From Saprospiraceae bacterium (GTDB lineage: Bacteria; Bacteroidota; Bacteroidia; Chitinophagales; Saprospiraceae), in assembly GCA_019694255.1 (NCBI GenBank), contig JAIBCI010000018.1:1-40328 (forward strand): a stretch of DNA of 40,328 bases. The letters run 5' to 3'. Numbering within the stretch: position 1 is the stretch's first letter; each line of letters starts with the position of its first letter. Below, piece by piece: positions 8,327-15,383 of this stretch. Made by a program: the position numbers and the translations under genes. Under the pieces are notes generated by a model. It was not told the DNA's origin. It was given only the letters and a program-made list of their open reading frames with translations, and did no database searches.

Positions 8327-10165
8327 TTATTCTACAGTTACTGATTTTGCTAAATTTCTTGGTTGATCCACATCACAGTTCCTCATCACAGCAATGTGAT
8401 ATGACAATAATTGAAGCGGTATGACAGACAATAGTGGGGTTAATGGCTCTATGGTTGATGGTATTTCAATATAGTAATCAGCCATCTTCACGATTTCCTT
8501 ATCTCCCTGGGCAACGATGGCTATGACCAACCCTTTTCTCGCCTTGATTTCCTGAATGTTGGAGACTATTTTTTCATATGCGCTTTGATTCGTTGCAATT
8601 ACGATGACTGGCATTTTTTCATCAATCAATGCAATAGGCCCGTGCTTCATTTCCGCAGCTGGGTATCCTTCTGCATGGATGTAGGAAATTTCCTTCAGCT
8701 TTAATGCTCCTTCAAGCGCAACTGGAAAATTATAACCACGCCCCAGATATAATGCATTATTGGTATTCTTGATCTCACTGGCTATAAATGAAATCTTGTC
8801 ATCAAGCTCTAACACTTCGGAAACTTTTGATGGAATTTGCGCGAGCTCGGCAATTAGCTGATGATAATATGAATTACTCAGTGCGCCGTTTTTTTGACCC
8901 AACACCAGCGCAATAAGCGTTAATAAGGCCACCTGACCAGTAAACGCCTTGGTTGATGCGACACCAATTTCCGGCCCGCAATGGATATAGGATCCTGATG
9001 GACAAAGTCTCGCGATGCTTGAACCAACTACATTAACGATCCCATAGACGAATGCTCCTTTTTCTATTGCCAGTTCTGCTGCTGCCAGTGTATCTGCTGT
9101 TTCCCCGGATTGTGATATCAGAATAACAACATCCTGTGGACCCAGGATCGGATTTCTGTACCTGAATTCCGAAGCATACTCCACTTCAACCGGTATCCTT
9201 GCCAGCTCTTCAATGAGATATTCTCCAATCAGAGCTGAATGCCAACTGGTGCCGCAGGCAGCAATAATTACTCTTCTGGCATTGGATATTCGATTGGCGT
9301 ATTCTTCAAGACCACCTAGTCGGGCCCATCCTTCTACCGGGTTCAGCCTTCCTCGCATACAGTCAGCAATGGTAATGGGCTGCTGATGAATTTCTTTTAA
9401 CATGAAATGAGCAAAACCTTCTTTTTCGATCTGGTCAATACTCATTTCGAGTTCATGAACTTCCGGTTTTTGAGGCTCATTGCCGATGGTTGTTACTTGT
9501 ATCCCGTTGGATAATGAGATTTCAACAACCTCTTCGTCATTGAGGTATATGACTTTATTGGTATATTGTATTATAGGTGTTGCATCTGATGCGATGAAAT
9601 ATTCGCCTTCACCTATCCCTACTACAAGTGGACTTGACTTCCTTGCTCCGACAATGATATCAGGTTCTTTTGCGTCCATCACCACAATGGCATAGGCACC
9701 AACAACTTTTGAAAGTGCCGAGCGAACGGCATCGACAAGTTTAAGGTTCTCTGTTTTTTGAATGATTTCGATCAGTTGAACAAGCACCTCGGTATCAGTT
9801 TCACTTTTAAAAGTGCATCCGTATCTTTTCAATGCCTCTTTAAGGGTCGCATAGTTTTCAATGATCCCGTTGTGAATGATCGCGAGATGTTGGGTATTGC
9901 TGAAGTGAGGATGTGCATTGATATCATCAGGTTTGCCATGCGTTGCCCAGCGAGTATGTCCCATGCCCATCCGGCTGTTAAGTTCCATTCCAGATGTATG
10001 ATCGATAAGCTCCTGTACTTTTCCTTTCTTTTTAAAAACCTTTATTCCGCCATTCATGAGGGCAATGCCTGCGCTGTCGTATCCTCTGTATTCCAATCGC
10101 TGTAGTCCCTCGATCAGTACCGGATAAGCCCTCTTGGTTCCTATATAAGCGACAATTCCACACAT
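8327..10165 (-). CDS. glmS: Glutamine--fructose-6-phosphate aminotransferase (isomerizing)
   Basis: GlmS makes glucosamine-6-phosphate from fructose-6-phosphate and glutamine, the first step toward UDP-GlcNAc for peptidoglycan and LPS. It has 612 residues, full length. The glutaminase domain starts MCGIVAYIG with nucleophile Cys2 and carries GHTRWATHG and HNGIIENY. Two SIS sugar-isomerase domains follow (AACGTSWHSAL, ISQSGETADTL, GRGYNFPVALEGALKLKE). It ends PRNLAKSVTVE, the normal GlmS tail. The start is fixed because Cys2 must become the N-terminus. No glmS ribozyme fits into the 24 bases upstream. It lies between DUF4270 and DUF4290 genes in the long minus-strand run. Confidence 0.97.
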   Translation of the reverse strand: MCGIVAYIGTKRAYPVLIEGLQRLEYRGYDSAGIALMNGGIKVFKKKGKVQELIDHTSGMELNSRMGMGHTRWATHGKPDDINAHPHFSNTQHLAIIHNGIIENYATLKEALKRYGCTFKSETDTEVLVQLIEIIQKTENLKLVDAVRSALSKVVGAYAIVVMDAKEPDIIVGARKSSPLVVGIGEGEYFIASDATPIIQYTNKVIYLNDEEVVEISLSNGIQVTTIGNEPQKPEVHELEMSIDQIEKEGFAHFMLKEIHQQPITIADCMRGRLNPVEGWARLGGLEEYANRISNARRVIIAACGTSWHSALIGEYLIEELARIPVEVEYASEFRYRNPILGPQDVVILISQSGETADTLAAAELAIEKGAFVYGIVNVVGSSIARLCPSGSYIHCGPEIGVASTKAFTGQVALLTLIALVLGQKNGALSNSYYHQLIAELAQIPSKVSEVLELDDKISFIASEIKNTNNALYLGRGYNFPVALEGALKLKEISYIHAEGYPAAEMKHGPIALIDEKMPVIVIATNQSAYEKIVSNIQEIKARKGLVIAIVAQGDKEIVKMADYYIEIPSTIEPLTPLLSVIPLQLLSYHIAVMRNCDVDQPRNLAKSVTVE

Positions 10166-10189
10166 ATTAAGTGTAAATATAATATGTTT

Positions 10190-11548
10190 TTATTGAGACA
10201 AAACCAGTATTAACTTGGCGGGATATCGCTCATGTTTGGGTCCTCCTACGACAAGCCTGTTGGGGCTCTGTGTTTTGGCCAATGATGTTGCAATGATGTC
10301 CAAATCTTTTTTCTGTTTCTTCATTTCAGTAAAATACCCGGTAATATTAAAGCGGTATTTGTAAACAGTTTCTCCGTTTATAACACTTTGGATGGGTGCT
10401 CCTCCGAAATATCTAATGAAATCACTGGTATTGTTAAATGAAGAAGCATATAAGGCATCTACGATACTGACCGGTTTACCAGAACTAACTTCTTTCAAAT
10501 TGAGTACCGGAGGTCTTTTATAGATACTGGAGGGGTCAGTTGGTTGTTCGGGGCTGACAAGTTCAAGCACAGCATAATTTACAAGAAGACTGTCCCAGGA
10601 TTTATGATATGGTATTTTAATTCTTGTGTCAACGCCACCAAATCCACCAATATAAGAAAGGCTGTCCGAAAGATTAGTTCCTAGCTCGAACTGCTCTGCA
10701 CGGCTACCCGCATTATAATTGCGGTTGGTGGATATCCTCATCAGGCCCAGGTTAAACTCAAATGTTCCTTTGGTAGTATCTGTAGGATTATAATAGATCG
10801 TGATGCGACTGTCTGTATTGGTCAAGGCAATTGCCAGGAGTGCCTGCGTCGCATCTGAATGAATAGCGATGCCCGGAAATGCATTGGTGAAATAAGTCAG
10901 GCTGGTAAAAACTGAATCATCAAATGCTCTGAGGATACCCATGAATTTGGCAGTATCAAGCGGAATCCTGAGCTGAGGTGCATAGGCATACTCAACGCTG
11001 TTGATGTTAAATTTGACAGAGTCTCTTAGATTAGGAATAAAGTTTTTGACAGATCCCAATTCATTAGGATCATAATGATGAATAACTTCATTCTTGTAAT
11101 AAGTTTTTGATAGATAGAGTGTGTCGGTCAGTGTATGAACATGAATACTGTTTAGCGCATCAGGCTGTCCAAAATAAGAAGTTGAATCATATCGCAGACT
11201 TAATACCACAGAGTCAATTGGGCGTGTTAAAAAATCGGTTTCGTTTGTGATTGCAAAATATAGCTGAGTATAAATCTCCGATTCGAGCATGCCGAAATAA
11301 GGATCCTTCACAGAACCAGCAAAAAATATGTTGGGGAAGCCTGCACTTGCGTATACAAGGCTGTCCTGAACATAGGGCTCCATGCTTAAGCTAAATGTAT
11401 CAAGTCCACTTGCATTAATCCATTCGTCAGATAATAAATCTGATCCTAGATTGGAACTTTTATTACATGTTTGCAACAAAATAGCGATAATAATTACAAT
11501 AACCGCTATCCGTTGTCTGAAGAGATCTCTAAGTTTTGTGGGTAACAT
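10190..11548 (-). CDS. DUF4270 family lipoprotein
   Basis: A 452-residue predicted lipoprotein: basic start, hydrophobic segment 14-25 and lipobox LQTC with Cys28. CNKSSNLGSDLLSDE followed by a beta-rich body with repeated DTF/SL strands matches DUF4270, a Bacteroidota-specific family of surface or periplasmic lipoproteins of unknown function. Features toward the C-terminus include RPPVLNLKE and a closing PAKLILVLSQ. It begins 16 bases after the glycogen-synthase-like gene and ends 24 bases before glmS, so all three are likely one transcript. Such proximity is common for these families, but gives no biochemical role. Confidence 0.75.
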   Translation of the reverse strand: MLPTKLRDLFRQRIAVIVIIIAILLQTCNKSSNLGSDLLSDEWINASGLDTFSLSMEPYVQDSLVYASAGFPNIFFAGSVKDPYFGMLESEIYTQLYFAITNETDFLTRPIDSVVLSLRYDSTSYFGQPDALNSIHVHTLTDTLYLSKTYYKNEVIHHYDPNELGSVKNFIPNLRDSVKFNINSVEYAYAPQLRIPLDTAKFMGILRAFDDSVFTSLTYFTNAFPGIAIHSDATQALLAIALTNTDSRITIYYNPTDTTKGTFEFNLGLMRISTNRNYNAGSRAEQFELGTNLSDSLSYIGGFGGVDTRIKIPYHKSWDSLLVNYAVLELVSPEQPTDPSSIYKRPPVLNLKEVSSGKPVSIVDALYASSFNNTSDFIRYFGGAPIQSVINGETVYKYRFNITGYFTEMKKQKKDLDIIATSLAKTQSPNRLVVGGPKHERYPAKLILVLSQ

Positions 11549-11564
11549 GCCAATCCTTTATCTA

Positions 11565-12377
11565 CTATGACAAAAATGTCTTGTAGAAATCTATATAATT
11601 TGGAAGAAAATTCTCCTTTGGTGTTGAAATAAATGGCTTTTTGGATTCCTCAATAGCAAGCCGGATGTTTTCCGAAAGTTCTTCACTTCCCTGTATGATG
11701 CCATCTGCAAACTGTATTACGCCTTTTTCAAGCATGACGCCTTCGTCATTTTTAAAAATCTGGAGTTGCTCCTTTTTAAGATTATTTATCGCTGCCTTTT
11801 GGTAAAAACTATCACTGAATGAATCCTGGTATTCATTCTCATAAATCGAAAATATCACTTTCGAGTTCTTGAATACAGGATCGTTTTTGTACACCGTCTT
11901 AAGGTAAAATGGTATAAGGCTTGTCATCCATCCATGACAATGTACGAGGTCTGGCGGCCATCCAAATTTTCTTACCGTTTCTATCGCTCCTTTACAGAAG
12001 AATATCATTCGGTCCTGATTATCTTCAAATGGTTTTCCCGATTCATCTTCAAATACATACTTCCTTTTGAAAAATTCATTGTTGTCGAGAAAATAAACCT
12101 GAATACGCGATCCGGGAAGTGAAGCAACTTTTATGATCAATGCGAAATCATCATCATCAATGATAATATTCATTCCGCTTAAGCGCACCACTTCATGAAG
12201 CCGGTGCCTTCTTTCATTAATGGTACCGAATCTGGGCATCAGTATCCTGATCTCCATACCGCTTTGTTGGGCAAAAGAAGGGAGTTTCTGTATTAATGAT
12301 CCGATGCCGTTGATGTTAAGGTAAGGGTCGATCTCTTGGGTAATGTATAGAATTTTATTCTTCGTTTCCTGACTCAT
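11565..12377 (-). CDS. Stand-alone glycogen/starch synthase N-terminal (GT5-like) domain protein
   Basis: A 270-residue protein resembling only the first Rossmann half of GlgA-type glycogen synthases: KILYITQEIDPYLNINGIGSLIQKLP at the start, MRIL-type strand (EIRILMPRFGTINERRH), and PDLVHCHGWMTSLIPFYLK. The C-terminal nucleotide-sugar domain of GT-B enzymes is missing, and the KxGGL motif that binds ADP-glucose in GlgA reads NINGIG, with no lysine. It is therefore unlikely to be a working glycogen synthase by itself. The frame can begin at TTG 12389, but I prefer ATG 12377, which sits about 27 bases after a -7 box. It heads the long minus-strand run before the DUF4270 and glmS genes. Role unknown. 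Confidence 0.7.
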   Translation of the reverse strand: MSQETKNKILYITQEIDPYLNINGIGSLIQKLPSFAQQSGMEIRILMPRFGTINERRHRLHEVVRLSGMNIIIDDDDFALIIKVASLPGSRIQVYFLDNNEFFKRKYVFEDESGKPFEDNQDRMIFFCKGAIETVRKFGWPPDLVHCHGWMTSLIPFYLKTVYKNDPVFKNSKVIFSIYENEYQDSFSDSFYQKAAINNLKKEQLQIFKNDEGVMLEKGVIQFADGIIQGSEELSENIRLAIEESKKPFISTPKENFLPNYIDFYKTFLS

Positions 12378-12403
12378 TGCGTGGTTCAATCTAAAAAAGT
12401 ATG

Positions 12404-12411
12404 CAAAATTA
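12404..12411 (-). promoter_or_regulatory. -7 promoter element before the GT5-like gene
   Basis: TAATTTTG on the minus strand is a perfect match to the Bacteroidota -7 form TAnnTTTG. No TTTG is found 19-21 bases upstream, so only half the promoter is clear. Transcription starting about 7 bases on would give a leader of roughly 20 bases to ATG 12377. As the next upstream gene lies 180 bases away and the ten genes downstream are closely packed, this may drive the whole 12.4-1.7 kb run. Confidence 0.5.
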
Positions 12412-12591
12412 CAACTTATTAAGCTAATCCTGATGGATTAAATTCAATTAAACCTCTATAATTTGTTGTATTTCAATAATATGTGTTTTTTATTTTATTT
12501 ATAATTGCTTGTTATCTCAAGAGGCATATTCAGATTTTAAGCTCCTTTAAAATAAAGATCTTAGGTATTTACAATCGTGGCAACTTGATTT

Positions 12592-13695
12592 TTACAATTT
12601 CATAAGCCGCTCACATAAAATGTCCGGAAATTTGTCTGCAGTGCACGAATATGGTCTTACCCCTCGGGTCTGAAACATCGTCGCAACTTTATGATTGAAC
12701 TCCGTCTTGCCGTCTTCATTTAGGGTGAGTAGCGCTTCGAGGTTGCATCCCGATGAGGTAATGCGATTGATGGCAGATTCTAGATCATCCAAAGGAGCAT
12801 ATTCATCCAGATCGCTTATCAGAAAGACAAGAGACCTTTTTGGGTATCGCATTTGCTGATAAGTATAGTTGAGGGCTCTTCCTATATCCGTGCCACCACC
12901 CATCGGTACGCTGAATAAGATATCAACAGGATCGCGGTATTTGTCCGTAACATCTTGTATTTCGGTATCAAAGAAAATGATGTGTGTCCTGATGCTTTTC
13001 AAAGAAGCCAGTATTGCTCCAATCACAGAGGCATGAATAGCCGAGCTAATCATGGACTCGCTTTTGTCAATAACCAGAAATAATTCTTTGAGCATATAAC
13101 CTTTGTAAAAACCAAACCACCGCTCTGGAATAATTTGCGCTGTCTCAGGTTGATAAGACTTTATATTTCGAATAATGGTCTTTTTCCAGTCAATCAGAGA
13201 GCCGGCAGGGTTGACTTCATGGGATCTTGGGGACAGCCCTCTTCTGACAGCATGCTGAATTCTCGTCCTCAGTTTTTCCTCAATCTTTCTGACCAGCCTG
13301 GCGACAAGATCTTTGGCTACTTTCCGCGTAGTGTCCGGCAATAGCTCCTGCAGACTGATAATTATAGCAACCAATTGAATATCAGGCTCAATTTTCTCTA
13401 TAAGTTCAGCTTCAAGGAGCATTTCACTCGCATTCTGGCGTTCTAACACATCCTTCTGCATGAGGCTAACTACCTCCGGTGAAAAATGCTCGCGAATGCC
13501 TTCAAGCCATTTTCTAACCTTGGCGCTTGATTTTCCAAACCCTCCGGTCTGACGATCACCATAGGCAGTCTGCAATAGTTTTTCGATGCGTTCTTCCTCT
13601 CCGGTCAGTTGAATTTCCTCCGTTGGGTCCGCTGATTGACCTAAAATAAGTTTCCATCGGCTTAGCACGATCTCTTCTATCACATTTCCAAACAT
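12592..13695 (-). CDS. VWA (CoxE-like) protein of the MoxR/DUF5682-associated type
   Basis: A 367-residue protein with a C-terminal von Willebrand A domain (about 203-350). The metal site is complete: DKSES at 210-214 (DxSxS), Thr269 in GGGTDIGRAL and LISDLDEYA near 292-300. The N-terminal 200 residues (RWKLILGQ, LEGIREHF, LMQKDVLERQ, IEPDIQLVAIIISLQELLP, WKKTIIRNIKSYQPE) match, as far as I recall, the VWA proteins that sit in clusters with a MoxR AAA+ ATPase, a SWIM zinc-finger protein and DUF5682. There the ATPase and VWA are thought to act as a chaperone-like or conflict-related machine. None of those partners is in this window. The gene lies 102 bases after the MtfA-like gene on the same strand. 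Confidence 0.78.
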   Translation of the reverse strand: MFGNVIEEIVLSRWKLILGQSADPTEEIQLTGEEERIEKLLQTAYGDRQTGGFGKSSAKVRKWLEGIREHFSPEVVSLMQKDVLERQNASEMLLEAELIEKIEPDIQLVAIIISLQELLPDTTRKVAKDLVARLVRKIEEKLRTRIQHAVRRGLSPRSHEVNPAGSLIDWKKTIIRNIKSYQPETAQIIPERWFGFYKGYMLKELFLVIDKSESMISSAIHASVIGAILASLKSIRTHIIFFDTEIQDVTDKYRDPVDILFSVPMGGGTDIGRALNYTYQQMRYPKRSLVFLISDLDEYAPLDDLESAINRITSSGCNLEALLTLNEDGKTEFNHKVATMFQTRGVRPYSCTADKFPDILCERLMKL

Positions 13696-13797
13696 ACCCC
13701 TTTTTGGAGCATCAAAACAATATTAATGGGGTACATTTTCTAAATAATTTACAGCCATAATATTAATATAAGTAGCTCATATTCAATTATATATTGT

Positions 13798-14598
13798 TCA
13801 TCTAAAAAGGACAGCCGCAATTTTTTCCTGAGCGCTTACCGGGAGCAAGTCCTTTGCCATAACATACAAGTAGAGACACAAAGCATTGACATCAAGATCC
13901 TTATTGCCCATCCAATCTATAATATCCTGAAAATCATTCTTTCCCAGGTATCGCGTCATGAGATGCTGTATATCAGTTTTTTCCACTGGACATTCTATTT
14001 TTAACTCATATGCTGCAACTTTTGACCATTCATAGAGTGCAGGATTAAGGATCTGTTCAGCTTTTAAATGGACTTGAATAAGATTTTCTGTTGAAAAGAT
14101 CATAATCCCGTCCTCAGTGTGGGTTTCTGAAATATGGATATCAGGATGGTCAGGACTAATAAATGGGTGTGGGTAAAATGCAGTACGAATATAGTGCTCA
14201 AAAATGCTGTCAAATTGGTATAAACGCAAAGCGATAGCCGGACCTATTGCCATCCATTTCCACTCTTCATGAACGGGCTGCTTGGTCATCGAAATAAATT
14301 CCTGGTTTAAACACTTTTTAGCAAGTTCACGGAAGAACTCCGTATGAAATTGTTCAGGAATCCGGCTAAAATATGGCAAATACAATCTTATCCACTCTTT
14401 TTCCCCGGGCTCTAGTTTAGGGGGTAAAGCTCGCCACCACCAATTGTTGATCTGGTGTTGAAAAATAAAAATGGCAACAACCACACATGCAAAGGCAACA
14501 AGCACCCAGGCATTAAGTTCTGAATCATTATAGCCTACCCATATAAAGTAAAGTATAGCGCAAGCAATCAAAGGCACCAGAAAATAGCGATAAGGCAT
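13798..14598 (-). CDS. MtfA-like membrane protein lacking the zinc-binding motif
   Basis: A 266-residue protein with two membrane segments (about 6-22 and 31-48) and a soluble part. The soluble part (60-200) follows the layout of MtfA-type zinc peptidases: LPYFSRIPEQFHTEFFRELAKKCL, then AIALRLYQFDSIFEHY, FYPHPFISPD (141-150), EDGIMIFSTENLI and NPALYEWSKVAAYEL (185-199). In MtfA the last block carries HExxH; here the same place reads Tyr189-Glu190-Trp-Ser-Lys193, so both histidines are gone. It is probably a non-peptidase relative, perhaps a binding or sensing protein. The family assignment is by pattern and moderate in strength. It diverges from tRNA-Phe and precedes the VWA gene by 102 bases. 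Confidence 0.55.
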   Translation of the reverse strand: MPYRYFLVPLIACAILYFIWVGYNDSELNAWVLVAFACVVVAIFIFQHQINNWWWRALPPKLEPGEKEWIRLYLPYFSRIPEQFHTEFFRELAKKCLNQEFISMTKQPVHEEWKWMAIGPAIALRLYQFDSIFEHYIRTAFYPHPFISPDHPDIHISETHTEDGIMIFSTENLIQVHLKAEQILNPALYEWSKVAAYELKIECPVEKTDIQHLMTRYLGKNDFQDIIDWMGNKDLDVNALCLYLYVMAKDLLPVSAQEKIAAVLFR

Positions 14599-14610
14599 AA
14601 AACCAAAATT

Positions 14611-14642
14611 ATTGTCTGTTATTTCAAATCACATTATATTTG
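14611..14642 (+). promoter_or_regulatory. Promoter of tRNA-Phe
   Basis: ATTG (14611-14614), a 20-base spacer, and TATATTTG (14635-14642) fit the Bacteroidota TTTG-N20-TAnnTTTG form, with a perfect -7 box. The start would be near 14649, leaving a leader of about 25 bases before the mature tRNA. Confidence 0.65.
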
Positions 14643-14654
14643 CGTCCCTTTAAA

Positions 14655-14670
14655 CCGTAACATTTTACGG
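14655..14670 (+). repeat. Leader hairpin just before tRNA-Phe
   Basis: CCGTAA (14655-14660), loop CATT, TTACGG (14665-14670): six perfect base pairs. It falls inside the predicted precursor leader and ends three bases before the tRNA. It may influence processing of the 5' end; that is a guess. Confidence 0.4.
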
Positions 14671-14673
14671 ACT

Positions 14674-14746
14674 GGTACCCTAGCTCAGTTGGTAGAGCAC
14701 AGGACTGAAAATCCTGGTGTCCCTGGTTCGATTCCTGGGGGTACCA
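14674..14746 (+). tRNA. tRNA-Phe (GAA)
   Basis: A full cloverleaf of 73 bases. Acceptor GGTACCC pairs with GGGTACC; D-arm GCTC/GAGC; anticodon arm CAGGA/TCCTG with loop CTGAAAA, anticodon GAA at 14707-14709; T-arm CCTGG/CCTGG with loop TTCGATT; discriminator A. The CCA end is not encoded. A strong promoter lies upstream and an intrinsic terminator follows within 5 bases, so it is a single-gene transcript. Confidence 0.97.
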
Positions 14747-14750
14747 CAAA

Positions 14751-14781
14751 AAAAGCCTGAAATTATTCAGGCTTTTTTTTT
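14751..14781 (+). terminator. Terminator after tRNA-Phe, usable from both strands
   Basis: AAAAGCCTGAA (14751-14761), loop ATTA, TTCAGGCTTTT and a run of nine T. The stem is 11 base pairs. The A-run on the left gives a T-run on the minus strand as well, so it can also end transcription of the tlpA-type gene that stops at 14817. Confidence 0.9.
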
Positions 14782-14816
14782 AAGGTTGGAACCTTATGTA
14801 TTAAGGAAAAACCTAA

Positions 14817-15308
14817 TTATTTTAACAAAGATCTTAATTTCTTATCTAATTCATTTTCGTCTCCTGGCGTATAACCTGAGTGAGAATAGACAATCTCACC
14901 TTTTTGGTTAACAATATACGTTTGTGGTATACTGGCAAAGCCAAGTTTGGATAGGCAGGTTTTATTTACATCTGAAACGACCATATAACCCCAGCCTTTT
15001 TGTTCGGCCATTGGTTTAACCTTATTTAACTGCTGGCTATCATCAATGGTTACTGCGATAACTTCAATACCAAGTTTTTTCCACTCCTGATAATGTGATT
15101 TGATTGCATCGAGTTCTTTTTTACATGGACCACACCAGGTGGCCCAAAAATCGACCACTGTAAGTTTGTTCTTCGCAAAGGATTTATCCATTGCAAATGA
15201 CTGGCCTTCCAAAGTTTTGATATCGAGCTTTGGAAACACCTGTGCTGGCTTTGGAGCAAAGGCGGTATTCGCAATAATTACAGAGAATAACAGAATTAAA
15301 TACTTCAT
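14817..15308 (-). CDS. Secreted TlpA/ResA-like thioredoxin-fold oxidoreductase
   Basis: A 163-residue protein with a Sec signal peptide (about 1-18, MKYLILLFSVIIANTAFA) and a thioredoxin fold with active site Cys59-Gly-Pro-Cys62 in FWATWCGPCKKEL, followed by VIAVTIDD, the cis-Pro loop FASIPQTYIV and a closing GEIVYSHSGY. TlpA/ResA proteins reduce or exchange disulfides in the periplasm, for example on apocytochrome c. A longer frame reaches 15395, but the extra 29 residues overlap the divergent gene and would precede the signal peptide, so ATG 15308 was chosen. It stands head to head with the DUF6029/Omp28 pair. The cytochrome lipoprotein at 2.6 kb is a conceivable client, though nothing here proves it. 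Confidence 0.88.
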   Translation of the reverse strand: MKYLILLFSVIIANTAFAPKPAQVFPKLDIKTLEGQSFAMDKSFAKNKLTVVDFWATWCGPCKKELDAIKSHYQEWKKLGIEVIAVTIDDSQQLNKVKPMAEQKGWGYMVVSDVNKTCLSKLGFASIPQTYIVNQKGEIVYSHSGYTPGDENELDKKLRSLLK

Positions 15309-15383
15309 TATTAATTTTTTACTTTGAACGTAAAAATGACCGAATAAATCCACTATTTTCACCGCTGATAAAGAATTTAACGT

